Shown: piece after piece, positions 22,543-35,788 of the stretch | Numbering within the stretch: position 1 is the first letter of the stretch | How the letters are laid out: each line of letters starts with the position of its first letter | Assembly (NCBI RefSeq): GCF_002443255.2 | Contig: NW_019211455.1 | Location: 10,510,503-10,574,502, forward strand | Source: Varroa destructor | Lineage: Eukaryota > Arthropoda > Arachnida > Mesostigmata > Varroidae | Length of the DNA stretch: 64,000 nt | Direction of reading: 5' to 3' | Program-made: the position numbers and the translations under genes | The notes under the pieces: generated by a model | Seen by the model: only the letters and a program-made list of their open reading frames with translations | Databases searched by the model: none | What the model was told of the DNA's origin: nothing

Positions 22543-25500
22543 CTACGAAATGATCACCTGTCCAAGGGCATTTTGAAAAGTAGTAAGGGTCTTCCCACTC
22601 ATTGCGGGATTCCCTTTGGAATGAAGCTGTAGCAAATGGTTGCACGCACTTACGTCAAAGTGTGGTAAAATAGGCGAAGTCTGAATAAGGCCATTCACCT
22701 TTAGCACCTTCAGGTGTAGACATTTTTGCAATATCGAGGCAAAATATTGGCCTGTACATTCAGCTAAACAATTGCTGATATCTAGCTCTTTCAGGCAGGG
22801 CATATTTTGAATCAACGAAACTACAGAGTCGATTCCTAACTTTCCTAGTGGATTGCAGGAAAGATCAACTGTAGTTAGAGGAAAATGTTTAAGCGCTTCA
22901 ATTATTGCTGTGTCTTGAATTCCGCACGATGCGAGTCGAATCTTCCGTAACGCTGTAAGTATTTTAGGCAAGGTGCTGCTTATAAGGTTGGCAAAAAATT
23001 GATCAACGAAATTGTAACTCAAGTCAAGCTCCTCCAATTCGGAGCTTCCGAATTTTCCCAACAGATCGCACAACTGTTTTCCTCGAAAATTACACCCAAT
23101 TAAATGAAGAACTTTCAAATTTTTAAGCTTGGTGAAAACTTCAATAAGTGCCAATAGCGCATTTGGGTCCACATGAACAAAGCTTAGATGCAATGTATGT
23201 AAATGCACTTCGTGTTTGAGCACAACCATTAGCTCCTGCGGAATTTTCATATGATCCAGTTCCAATTTGCCTAACGCGGTGGCAGCTTGACAGCGAGCTA
23301 GAATTTTTTTGCCCGCTAATTGATCACCGATTTTAACCCTAAAACGTTCATCCAAGGGAGGTACATTCCACGACACTACTATACCTTTAAGAACTGGTAT
23401 ACCCTGAATACACATAATCGGATCTGAAGAGCAGAGTAGTGCTCCGTCTTCTAAAGCAATATTAACGACGGGTTTAGTTCCCTCGATTGTCTGATATCTG
23501 TCGGCTGCCTGCTGTTCCAGATAAGCAATCGTTAGTGTTGAAAAGTCTTTTGGTAAGGGGATCGACAGAAGGCGGTCTTCTACGCGAACTCTCACCAGGT
23601 GAACGGGCGTGTTATTGAAGTTTGCAATGTTCACTGTCGGTCGTTCAGTATAACTGCAAACACCTAACGATGATGAACTTTTTTTTTCAATCGTCGTGTG
23701 CCCATCCGTTAATGTCGCATTGAGGATATCAAGATCTACTGTTGCTTCTTTAGGGGAAATTCTTCCGTTTTTTGTAGGTGTGCTGCACATTAGTGTTCGA
23801 TCAAAAGCCTCCCGAACTGCATGGTCATCGTTTTCTTGCGAGCTATTCGAATCATCGCTTATGTTTCGCATCATAGATCGCTTTTTTACTTTTGATGCTG
23901 GCGGCGGAGTATGTTGGTGCCTGTAACATGGCAGATATATGAACGCAGGCAACAAATCTATCACGTTCTGTCTGTATTTGGTGATTATGTTATGAGGCAA
24001 TGATTGCAATAAAAGTTCAACAGGAACTTAAACTTTGTCCCTTTGGGTCTATAAGGATTATTAGCGGTCGTGACATTTAATAATCCTTTCACATGTATTT
24101 CTTACGATGGTATTTACGATTTTTCGGGTATTACTAACCTGTTTCCTTTAGTTTGTTTTTGAAAAGGAATTGAAGCTATTGTGGGTAGATCGTGTTCACT
24201 GGTATCGACAGGTTGGGCATCGTCAATTCTTGGCCGTTTTGAGCGTACGACAACGTCATCTAGCCGTCTTTGTTTTTTCCTTCGTGTTTGTGCATGTCGA
24301 GGTAGGTCATCCTCAATTATAACAGGCTCAGAAGCTCCCCCTGAACTTTGAATGAAAGGAGATGGAGCTGTGATATGCTGATAACGTCGCCGAATCAGAG
24401 TCTTAAGGTAACGCACTTCAATATCAGCAGCCTGCAGTTTTTCACGCACAGCTAAATAAAAAAAATTAAATACAATAAGAGGTGGATTCTCTTATTTAGA
24501 TCATGCTTTCTGTCTGACGTAATGCTAATGCTGTTCCGAGCATAAGACTCGAACCTTAGTTTTTAAGTACATAGTTTCTCTGTCTTTCTTGCAATGCAGT
24601 AATATTGAAATCAATTGACAACACTCACAATCCTGGATGATGATATAAAAATTAATATGGATAATAATAATGGATTACTTTGTGAATGCAATTAACAAGG
24701 ATTGCGTAAAGCGCGATCTTCAGGAAAAAATAAAAACGACTTTAGAGCGTGAAGTATAATAAAGGTTTGCTTTCAGTGCCGTCTAGGGCTAATAATTTCT
24801 TGTTGAAACGTATTTTGTGATTGTAGGTAGTTGGAATGTATCGCTGTAAAATGAGTCTTTAAAAAGGAGAAAAAACGTCTCTATTGCTATTTCTTTTATT
24901 TGCAAAATTCGGTAACCTTCTAAAAAAAGTCTTACAATTGTCTTTGGTACGAAAACATACTAATACGTAAAGCAGCCATTGCCATTGATTTAACTTCTGT
25001 TATATATTAGATTTGTATTTTTGGAATGGCTCCTATTTTTTCAAAGGAGACAAAGGTTTTGACTTTATTTCAGCTGTTAATTAAATATCACAGTTATAAA
25101 CTTACACATATACACTTCATCTTGGGTTTCGCAAGCCTCAAGTACGTCAAATGGAGTCTGTCCACGGATAGTCAAGGCTTTAGCGTTGGCTCCTTTGTCA
25201 AGGAGATATGACACAATCAGGTAGTTTCCTCCTGCCGCAGCTGAATGAAGAGGCGTTATTCTGAAAATGCAGTTGACTTCAACTAGAACTAGTGTACTAT
25301 CGATAAACCATGCCACCTGCAACATGTTTGAAATATTTTCCCTTGAAAATTTAATTTACCATAAAGGTTAGCCGGAAATGGTAGTGCACATAAGAAAAGA
25401 TGAGTTGACTTTTTTACATATATGAGAGATAGATTATCCAACGAAACTTTCTTCAAAGACAAATGGTGTATCCCATATCGTTCGATCACTGGACATATTT

Positions 25501-28500
25501 CCGAATAGAAGTATGCAGTGGAAGAATAAAGGTCGTTTAGTGTACCTGTGCGAATTATCTTTTCCTTCTCTATTGACCTGCGCGCCGGCTTCCACTAATG
25601 CCTTGGCAATCTCCAGGAACCCGTGATTCGCTGCATCGTGAAGCGATGATAATCCTCCATTATCCGTCGAGTTCACATCAGATCCTACGAAAACAAACCA
25701 AATTCTCACGTAACCCGAAATACTCGAAAATATCAACTGTATCTTCCAAAAGTGTCCAGTGTGGACGTTTTCTTTTTCTATCACGGTGTACAAGTTTTAT
25801 TTAGATTATTTTCTGCCTCGTTTCGACCAGCCTTATTTACCTTGCGCGATCAGCTTGTTGACCATGCTCAGGTTTCCTTTGATGCATTCCTGTTGAAGCA
25901 GTGTCTCTCCTAGACCATTTCTTTTCTCAAAGGCCAGCCTACGCGTTATCGTACGAGTTCCTCTGGCATCGTTTGTACTAAGTGAACCTCCGCTTCCCTC
26001 CAGTTCATCCGACGGAGCCTCGAGTGACAGGTCGGAAAGGTTCACAGATGACTCTGAACCCGAATCTGGCGTCGAACCTTCAGCATTGTCGTCATCTTCT
26101 GAACTCTCGCCAAGTTGGAGGGACAGTGCACTCGACAGCGATTCCGCATCGGAGTTCAGCCCTAAGATTTTTTATTAAAATCAACTATTTGGAATCTTAT
26201 GTATAGAATTGGGCAATACGTAGGTAACATGACAGAATACATAGAACAGGTTTACGGCATTCACGATTATTGATGAATAATCAAAATAGCATATACGTTA
26301 ATCTTTACAGGGCTTGAATGATACTTGAATGAGCCTTGGTATATTTTTAAATGGCTTTGTAAATTTCCTATTGAAAGTATTTCCCAACACAAGTAATTAC
26401 ATTTATATTAAAGAAAAACTACCCTTGGTTGCTTTGAAACATTCTGCAGTAAGATGCTAGCCATATACCCGTAATGTCATCCATTAAATGGAACTACCGC
26501 ATTGGCTATAGAGTTCTATTGCTATACAGACCGTCTTAATATCTCAAATATACTGCGAGTATATCTAGCAAGGCCTCTTCTAGCAGGTGTTTACGTTAAG
26601 TCTACGCCTTTGTTAGTTGCGCATTGAACTCTGCGTCAAGTGGAAATAATTAAATGTGAAAGAAGTTTAAACCACAGTATTGAGCCTTCTACGTCCCCTT
26701 TGCCGATGTTTTTTGAAATTTCAAGTAATTCAACAGAAAGAGGCCAATGACAGTACATACAGAGACTTCCAGTAACGCTCTATTAGCTACTATATTATGT
26801 ACATTCGCCCGAATGACAGAGACAAAATAACTGATGGAACAAGAACATACTTTTCGGGTAAGCGTCACTATACACGGCGCTTACGTAAAAACTTGATGAT
26901 CAAAAATGTTACTGAATCCAAGACATATTACTGGCAAATTATCTCGTTTACCATTTGCGTACATTCGTCTGAAATGATCTTATTCTTATTCATAAACACA
27001 ATATGGTGGATTGAACAGTAAGGCGAACGATTCTCTTAGAGGTGCTAATATGATCATTGTTAGATAGTCCCAATTGTTCGCGTTAGTGAGAAAGGATGCA
27101 ACGTCTGTAAGAGAAACGGTTTTGCTGTCAACATCACAATAGGCGCCTAGTGACATCCTGTTACCAGCAACATGTAAGAAAAGTCCACTGATGCAAAGCA
27201 GACGCCTCAGACGAAAATTCTTGTTTGTGATATTACAATATTTTTGTTTGCTCTGATGTAATAGCTGCATATTTAAAAAGCTGTAACGGATTGGCTTTGA
27301 TGAATCATATAAGACCAAAAAGAGTAAGTATCGTACTGCCTTCTTCATTAAGTGTTGATATTTTTCACCTGTGTGCCTTCAGACCAAAATGAAAGCAAAA
27401 AGACTTAAATTACATAAAAGGTTATCTATTGTAACCTATGCGCAAGAGCGTAGAAGCACATCTTCCTTGCAAATGCACATTTGTAAAATATTTACGTATT
27501 TTATATTGAACAAAAAAAAGGTCAACCTGTACTTTAGTTACTGTTTTTTTGACAGTTTACTAACCAGGGCCGATTATTTGTTGCCAGAAGCTATTTTGTT
27601 ACATACTAGGGTGAACCTTGGTAATAACAGCTAACTTTACTTCCCCTTGTGCACTTGTGCAGGACCATTGTAAATATGTGAGAGCATATCATTACATGAA
27701 TCTTCCAAATGGATCAGTTGGACGAAGAGGTTTTACAGAACAGGTTGCGTGTTTTCTAGATGTGACACCAATAGATTTTTCTTGTGGGTAAGCCTATGCC
27801 ACAAAAACTGACGATACTGAACGATTCCAAAGCCGTAATTGAATCAATAGCCTACCGTTAGTAGCAATGTACATTAATTCCATTACCTCGTATGTAAACA
27901 ATAACAGAACTAAATATAATCACAAACAGTGTGTACATTTTTTTGTGATAAATCTACGCCTATAACCAACTAATATAATATAAAGCGTAGCTTTTCACAT
28001 AACTAATTATTTTGGTATCGTCAACACCGAAATCCTCTTTTCAAATTTATCTGCAGAAAGAGCATAATCTGATGCTCTAGCTTCAAAAAGCAATGCTGTA
28101 TATTGTAAGTCAGTTGGATGATATCTGACTAAACAGTAGCTTGCTTAAAACATGTATGCATTGGTGCTTATGTACTTAATAAACAAAAAGAAAGACGTCT
28201 ATATATATATATATATATAAACCGAGAGGATGCCTATTTTTTTCTGAAATTTCTATTCGCTCTATTTTATAATATGCCTATGAAGCCACAAAAAGTTGCT
28301 CTAGCCTATAAAGTTTGTGCAATTTATGGTTGAGAAGTGTTATTCCAAGAAATGGGTCAAAGATGATCCTGTCTTCGTTTTTTGCAAATTTCGCCGTGAT
28401 GCTCCTTGTAGTGTTCGACCAATTATGACGATCAAATTATTGCGATGTTGAGCAAAACCGACAAGTAAGTAGCCATGACATCGTCAAGGAAAGACACATA

Positions 28501-31500
28501 CACTACCGAAGAGTCTTAATCTTTTTGAAAAACCTGGATACAGAAGCCCATGTTTGATGTCACGCAAATTACCGCAAAAGAAGTTATTCGATCGAATTTC
28601 CATCTGCGAAACTTCACAAAGACGCGACTAATTCGCACCATTTCTAAAGCGGTTGATCATGGGTGGTGGAAGGTAGATTACATATGACTGAGCTCAAAAC
28701 ACCCTGGCCAAAACGAGGAAAAGCTCCGCGATTTGTAGCTGTATGTTTGGTGGGATTGGAAAGAAATCGTGCACTATGAGTTGCTACCGCTTCACAAAAC
28801 AGTTAATTCGGATCTTTACTCAACAACTAACGAGATTACCACAATGTATTGAGAAAAATCGACTGAAGCTAGTAAACAAAAGCGACGCCAAAAGTGACAA
28901 AGCCGCACGAGATACATCTTTAGCTACCGGGCTAACATTTGAAAAAGAAGTTTTAGTGTATTCACCGTATAACCAGGATATTGCACCATCAGATTACCTT
29001 CTATCCTGGTCTCCGCAGAACTCCTTTAATGATGTCAGTTTACTTTCAATGGAAAGATGCAAAAATCAAAAAAGTTCCATAGTGAGGACTACCAGAAAAA
29101 ATCGTAAAATCATGGATAAAATGAAGCACAATAAGTTCAGCACTATTATTTTAAAATATAAGCAAAATTTGTTTTAATTTTGGTCTGAAGGCAGTCAATA
29201 CTTTTTTGACACCCAATATTATATATAATATATAACCTCAGCCTTAAATCTAGGATACAACCAACACTTCCCAGTTTCTGTAGTACGGACATACCTAATA
29301 CGTCAATTTAAAAGCCAAAGAACCACCTACAATATAGCCAAATTGGCATTAGATCTCGGTCATATGAGTAAGTCTCATATAATGTTAAATTATTTTTTAA
29401 AAACGATCGAGTTGTCTCCGTTGAAAGTACGCCAAGCATGAGAAAATGTGCTAGCAAAATGGCTTACATTGATTTCTTAATTTTTCAGGTTTTTAGAATG
29501 CAAACTATGTACAGCTGGATCGTTCCGTCCAATCAAAAAAATCTACTGTTAGTAATACTGTTGCTGGCAACATCTGTTATACAACTGTGTCAAGCAGCCC
29601 AACCTTTGCCACCGTCTTCGGCTACACCGACATGCACTACTCAACTTTCCTCTTACTGTAAAAGCAGCTACTCGAAAGGACCGGTACTTAGTGGAGGCCA
29701 CTGCCGTATTATGCAGCAGTGCTGTCGTACAGCAAAAGATAAATGCCCCTTTGGTACAAATCTTTACTATCTTGGCGAAATCGGTACGGGGAATACGCCA
29801 TGCTACGAATGTCTATAATTCTTCTTCAATGTCTTTTTGCATATCTTCTTAGTTATCTTACCAAAAGGTAGCCTTACCCTGTAGCCATTCAGTATTCCGT
29901 CTGTTGTATTATAATCAGGTAATTGTAACCGCTTTATAGCATAATTTCATGCATAGTGAAAATAAAGGTAATACGTAAAAACAAAATGTTTTCAATACAG
30001 AGATTCGTTAATTCATTTAGAAACTAGAGTACAAATAACAAACTGCGTTATACAAACAGTAATAATCAGATAAAACTTTCAGATTGTCTCCTTTTAATTA
30101 GCTAAATCTTTTAATTATCATCGACATGCAGTATTCTTTTGATGTCTTGCTTTTTGCGAAAGGTAGATTTTGCCCGCAGATAAAATGCAAGTTAAAATGA
30201 AAATAAAATATCAAAAATATAAAGTTTAAACAAGCAGTGACTTCTGTAAAGTCAATTCCAATATGTGTGCATTTAAATGTGACAATTATGCGAAGCTACC
30301 CAAACTTCATTCAAAATATTACGCTTATGGCTGATGCACAAATCGTTTCTAACACTAATTATTGTAATACTTGCCAAATAATCGGTTGTCAAAGATTACT
30401 CGTCTAAAATTTTTTGCCTGATTTTACAATTACACTAGTGTATATGCACTAAATTGGAGGTGATTGGTAATGTTCTTCTCTTGGAACTTATCGGCCGTGC
30501 TAGAAGAAAACGTGTTTGACTGTTTGCACCAACAAATCAGCCAACAACTTTGAAATATTTTTGCGATAACAAAGTGGTCCGGCAATCTATCTCTACATCA
30601 TGAAAAGAACTAACAAAAGTAATTCACTGATCATAGTGAAGCTCCTATCGTTTAATGTAAACTTTCTCTTACGCATTATTCAATGCAGATACCAAACTAA
30701 GGTCATTAAGCTAATTGTCACAACGGTTATCATAGTCGGCTATCGTATGCATCTGACTTATAGATTGAATTACGTACAACTGAAATTCACAAATAGCGTT
30801 TAATACCAGCTATAAGTTTGATCTGGGCGGTTCAAGTGATAGGAGGAATAGTTCTTAGCAATATGGATCTTTTGTCAAGGAGTCTTCTACTGATGAATAC
30901 AATTTAACCTTTTAAGAAGGACTGATGCAATTTAATCTATATAAAACAAGCTTTTTAGTACGTAGCACAATTAAGGAGCTTTGTTTTCTAGAAGAATTGA
31001 TTCATATTGTTACATAATCACCGAAATATTCAGAAATATGCCAGTCTACTTTTGATAAAGTTCACACAATAAGTTCAAGTCCATGTAGCAGTGTTTGTTG
31101 AAACGCTGCCACCGCAACAGAAGAAGTAAAACAGACGAAACTGTGTTTGTCGTTAAATGTAACAACTTGAGCTGCTCATCTCACCACCGAGGGTTAAAAA
31201 AACCACCTTAAACATAGCAGAAATCAATTCCAATGCCACCCACCGATTTCACAGTACGCTTTAGCCAATTTGTCGTACACGTTCTTTCTGATGGAGCCCT
31301 GGCGGCATTTCGTTGCATTTTCCGTTGCTTTTCGGCCAAAGTTGAGAAGCTTTTCCTGATCTTTTTGCTTCAGCGCACAGTTGACCAGTGACAGGTAGAC
31401 ACTGCATAATTCCTCGTAATCATCTTCGTTTCTATAAGTAACTTCTTTCAGATACCAGATTTCTGCCTCTACGTATTCTGCTAGATCAGCATACGTTTCT

Positions 31501-34500
31501 GCAATTGAGCCGCACACAGCGGCGTATCTGTAAGAGTCGAATAAAACGTACGGAAGGCTATTTGATCTACGTAGGCTTAGGAACCCGAAAATCTCTGGTA
31601 TAAGTTTCTGCGCTAGTGCCATGCTTAATAAATAAATGGAGTAAACTAAATTATTAGCCTTGAGCGCTGTTTTGTTACATCTTGCAGAGAACCTTATCAT
31701 TTTTTGCACACGAAATGTCATGTTTTTACAAATTAAATATCATGGTAAGTTAATAATCTAGGTGGCCTATTGTCAGCGCAATCGCAGAATCAACAACAGG
31801 GATGAAGGCTTATATTGTTTACAGAAAGGATTTGTAGTTTTCGAAAAATCAGAACACTGTTGTGACAATCACGCATTAAAAATATATGTAACGAAACGGA
31901 GCCTTAGGCGTTAAATTGTATGTGTCTATCAAGGTTTATACATTAGAAACTGTAAGGTACTGTATCGTGGGTCTTCTTGCTCTGTGTCAACTATGACCCG
32001 CTATCACTTGTCTATAATAGGATGTGTTTAAGGACGTTTATAATCCAAATAAATATTGCAGCAATGCACCATTTTTCTCATTATGTATAATTACACATCC
32101 AGATTACTTTACCTATGTTGTTTCAATAATAAATACACATGCTTAAGAAACACACAAAACAGCAATCAATTTTACCAATACGGCTTTTGACAAGAATATC
32201 TTACCGTTTACATTTTTGCGCGAAGGGTTCGTCAATAGCCTTATAAGCTTCTATAGCTCCCAAATGGATTCCGACTTGAATTAGTGTGTCCCCTATTTTT
32301 TCAAATAATTCATTTTGCCCACTTTCTCCTGAGCGTAACAATTCATGCCACCGCTCCAAACGAATAGCACATTTCAGATATTTTATTAAGCTGAAACAAA
32401 CATTTAGAAAAGTGCAAATATTACGCTATTCATATTGAACTAGTTGTGATCCGTCTAGATAAAATATATATTTTCAGCAAGTTTCAGGCCTGAATGGTTT
32501 AACAACGGACTAGCCATGACGGCAGCTTATCCAAGTATTATGACTCACTCAAAAATGTTGTTCAAACAACTTTCCAGTAATTCACGGCGATTCACAGCCT
32601 AAACTGGAGAACTGTTAGTTCAATCTGCTGGAGACTTTACGAAAAGTCTCTAGCAGATTACTGAGTTTACGAATACTCAGTACCAGTTTATTGAGGTCGA
32701 CTAATAGACAAGTAATCAATACAACTACAATCAAAGTGTTTTGATTACTCAACAAAGACCACAACGTTTTAGCTCAGTTTAGCCCCCGTTTAAAATGTTC
32801 TATAGTAGATGTAGACACATGAGATATTATTGTTTATCACGAGCGAAGTAGCCAGAATAGTGGATGGGTTGCCAATAATACTTCGGTGGTAAGAATATCC
32901 AAAGGGTTCCACAATTCCTACCTGTTTCTTTTAGGTTCATCCATATTTTTTGCATAAACTCGAGCATGGTTCAGGGCCTGACGGGCATCCTTCCATTGAG
33001 ACCCCACCATAAAGGCTACCCCTAGCAACATATACGCCTCACCGCGCCTAGCCGAATTCTTTGTTTCTCGACCAATAGCCAAAGCCGCTTTCGCTGCCTC
33101 GGCCGCCCCTGTGAAATCCTGTATATGCCCTCGTGCTTCCGACAACTCACAAAGCGTATTATACAAATCTGACTTTGATTCTTTGTCCAACTTTGTCCCA
33201 GACAACTGAAAAAAGAGATAAGTAGTTACGGTGGACCGTGCCGTCTAATTATACAGCGTCATGTTTATTCTAATAGCTCCAATTCGGTGCCTACAAGATC
33301 TTAGTGGCATGAATAGTACGGATGTTTAACATACAGCAAACGATGGTCAGAAGATTTTACAGGCATTCACGGCCTCGCAGGGCACTAAACGTCCATTTAA
33401 ATTTCCTGCTGGGAGAATAGCATACAACTAAGGATTTTGGTTTGGGCTTCTTGGGACTGCATTTAAGTTTATATATAATTCAGCTCCTTTGTCGCACCTG
33501 ACGAATGGCTTAACTGAAAAAAGGTTTTTCAAATTTTCCGAAAAACCATCCTGGATGTGCAAGCAGTGACCTACCTGTCGCAACGTGTAGATGGCACGCT
33601 CAAGATACTTGATTGAACCTTTATCATTACGTGTTCTCTGTGACGTCAGAGCAAGATTATAAAGCAATCTGCCACGCATTAGGCGGGCTTCCTCTACATC
33701 AAGCAGCTTATCCTTTTCAAACTGTAAGGCCAGCAAAAGGGCCGAATTGTAGAACTGGATCGCCTTGTGAAGGGAATCTGGTCATACATTTAGAAAAATA
33801 GAAACGAAAGTAGATTATAGTATATATTACAACCACCATGCGCCACTGAATATTACCTAATTTTGCATCTGATCAACGAGCCGTTAGTTGGTAAATCAAC
33901 AAGTCATTGATTCCAAAAGCATTTTGCATCTGGCACATGATACAAACAATATATAAGGTCATACAGTAAAGCCATTTTTGATTAGATTGGGCGTACCTGG
34001 TGTTCCCTCGATGTCATATTTGGCGGCGTAAACTCTACCGAGAGTTGTGTAGGCCCGTTGTTTCTCTAAATCACTGGTTTCTTGCACGAGTTTGAGGTAT
34101 GATCGAACATTTCGCAGCGAAGTATCTATATCACGTAACTCAAGATATGCTTCACCAATAAACCTGTAATAGTAAGAACAACACATTAGAATGAATTGTT
34201 TTAGTAGCTATGAAAAAAATATCTAAGGAAGGGTCTCACATAGCACCTTCATCAATATTCAAATAACACAATTGCGTAGGAAGCTGCCTCGTGCGATAGA
34301 AGTGAGCAAAAAATGTTCAAACGCCAAGCAATCCTTATTTATATAGCTAAGTTAAGACAAAGCGAAAAGCTTGGTAAAATATTTTTGAAAGAAAATGGGC
34401 CTCACTATTTTAGGTATGTGAATGTATATAGAGACGGTATTTACATGTTCACATATTCAGCATGTATAAGCAAGTAAAACACCGACTGATAATTGAACAG

Positions 34501-35095
34501 TAACAAATATACAAGAACCTCTAAAAGTTTCTGATTATTATTTTATTTATTGGAGTTCTATTCGTTCAGGTTAAATTTCACTTGACATAGAGCCATTGTA
34601 ACACGCACAGAGATAAAAACACTGTAAAGATCTGCTCTAAGATAGCATTTATAACGGATCACACAAAAAACAGAACGACATAACTATATTGCACTAGCGT
34701 TTAGTGAAGTTTTGCAGTTAAGATCTAAATAATCACTGGTAAACATATCGCAAACAAGATACGATTTTTTTTTTAAATTAATTACCTACTATACTAATAA
34801 CCTAAAAAAATACAACCAATGGAAAGGGTTATGCATACAAAAGCGAATAAATATTACTGCGCACGAAGAAACTTATGGTGTCCTACCGGTGACATCGTGC
34901 TAACTCGAGTTTCTGTCCAGCAGAGCTACGTAAGATTTCAAGGAGCTCCGATCGGACTTCAACAACCCGCTGCCATTGACGGTCCTCGGCAAGTTCGCAC
35001 GCCAACTCTTCCAAAACGTTGGCAAGCTCGCGACGATTTCTGCGCTCGCGGGCATTCTGACAGGCTTTCTCTAATTTCCGGATAACCGAACTCAT
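22543..35095 (-). CDS. TONSL: Tonsoku-like DNA repair protein (TPR-ANK-UBL-LRR)
   Basis: TONSL acts with MMS22L to load RAD51 at stalled or broken replication forks and reads new histone H4. Eleven exons join in phase: 35095-34887, 34163-33997, 33777-33575, 33205-32922, 32390-32205, 31527-31244, 26161-25841, 25684-25546, 25260-25106, 24451-24139, 23920-22543, giving 1212 residues (human about 1378). TPR repeats fill residues 1-440, then an acidic Ser/Asp/Glu stretch, ankyrin repeats about 525-650 (NGLGETLLQQECIKGN aligns with the human repeat 1), a basic low-complexity linker, a ubiquitin-like domain from about 858 (VRVRVEDRLLSIPLP) and C-terminal leucine-rich repeats (about 950-1200). Several histone-contact residues of the ankyrin domain differ from human. 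Intron 6 (26162-31243) contains a nested gene and a transposon remnant. The ATG at 35095 matches the human N-terminus; a GTG six codons upstream is not needed. Confidence 0.95.
27374..27390 (+). repeat. Left arm of 17-bp inverted repeat
   Basis: TGCCTTCAGACCAAAAT, a perfect inverted match to 29177-29193. It is probably the inner part of the mariner terminal repeat. Confidence 0.6.
28200..28219. repeat. AT microsatellite
   Basis: About ten TA dinucleotides inside the mariner remnant, upstream of the recognisable transposase core. Confidence 0.8.
29177..29193 (-). repeat. Right arm of 17-bp inverted repeat
   Basis: ATTTTGGTCTGAAGGCA, the partner of 27374-27390. The following bases, to ACACCCAA, complete a mariner-like 3' terminal repeat. 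Confidence 0.6.
29498..29818 (+). CDS. Small cysteine-rich secreted protein nested in a Tonsoku intron
   Basis: No family is recognised. The ORF of 106 codons starts with a short polar segment, then a strong hydrophobic stretch (about residues 15-30, NLLLVILLLATSVIQLCQA) that ends in a plausible signal cleavage site before AQPLPPSS. The predicted mature part of about 73 residues has eight cysteines: C-x7-C-x14-C-x5-CC-x6-C-x18-C-x2-C. The even number fits four disulfides. A pyrimidine-rich acceptor (TTTTTCAG ending at 29488) lies ten bases before this ATG, so a 5' non-coding exon is likely; an upstream in-frame ATG at 29438 falls before that site and is rejected as start. A poly(A) signal is at 29961-29966. 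The gene is transcribed against its host. It begins about 280 bases after the mariner remnant. Confidence 0.7.
   Translation: MQTMYSWIVPSNQKNLLLVILLLATSVIQLCQAAQPLPPSSATPTCTTQLSSYCKSSYSKGPVLSGGHCRIMQQCCRTAKDKCPFGTNLYYLGEIGTGNTPCYECL
29961..29966 (+). terminator. poly(A) signal of the nested cysteine-rich gene
   Basis: AATAAA 142 bases after the stop codon, supporting an independent transcription unit. Confidence 0.55.
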
Positions 35096-35788
35096 CGCCA
35101 AGATCAACAACACTTTTGGACAATGTATATGCTGTCACTTCTGCTGAACACAGTAGTCTCAATGTATGCTCCGCTCATACGTAGGGAAAATTGTTAGAAA
35201 TTCTGACGTCTTTAACAGTTAAACCACGCAGCTGCTCTGGCTAAGCCGTCGTTGGTAATGACAATGTTCCAGTTAAAACCCACATCAATGGCGACATCTA
35301 AGCTCTTCTTCTTTCACGTCTCAGTGCCGCATCTATTGTTGCTTATCATATTTTTATACAAGATGCACTTCCGACAAATCGAACATTACGCACCCGTGAA
35401 TTCGGATGGGCTTCAATATCATAACTTTCGCGCCACTGCGTGGTTGGGCCCCATGTTCAGACGCGACTCTTAATTGACCCTATAAATACTGTCATTCAAT
35501 TGCAAGTACACCTATTGGCTAATCGAGCTTATCCTACTGTTCTTGAAGGTAAAACTACAGGGCACATACATTGTTCATTAGGTCCTGCGAAACGTTACTC
35601 TCTGTAAAGTTACCATAAGTGCTCGAAGCCAGGATCTGTGTCTGACCGCCAGTCACCAATACTGCAGAAGCAGTGAAGGTCGCTCAGTTGACCGAACCAG
35701 CGGTGCAATAAACCAAATATCGGCCACTCGAGTCTCGCTAATATCTGCAAACAGAGAGCCGCGCAGAAGATTTTCTGAGTCAATTAAG
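35096..35788. promoter_or_regulatory. Shared spacer of Tonsoku (-) and IDH3A (+)
   Basis: Non-coding DNA of about 690 bases between two divergent starts; GC content rises toward IDH3A. Both promoters should be here. The short ORFs in it are not protein-like. Confidence 0.45.

Larger units (their letters stand above)
27349..29217 (+). mobile_element. Decayed mariner-family transposon
   Basis: Between about 28680 and 29170 the plus strand encodes mariner transposase pieces split by frameshifts and stops. VWWDWKEIVHYELLP and VNSDLY match the core before the second catalytic Asp, and YNQDIAPSDYLL matches the D34D segment with the third catalytic Asp. Earlier pieces from about 28330 look like the degraded N-terminal half. 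Imperfect terminal repeats flank the copy: TTAAGTG... from about 27349 and ...GACACCCAA ending near 29217, next to TA. Inside them a 17-base perfect inverted match is present. The distance between the ends (about 1.87 kb) exceeds the usual 1.3 kb of mariner, so the 5' half may hold an insertion. The element cannot make transposase. It sits in intron 6 of Tonsoku. Confidence 0.75.

Noticed and set aside
29438..29497. Upstream ATG extending the nested cysteine-rich protein
   Set aside because: A strong 3' splice site (TTTTTCAG) falls between this ATG and the next one, and the added residues would bury the signal peptide.
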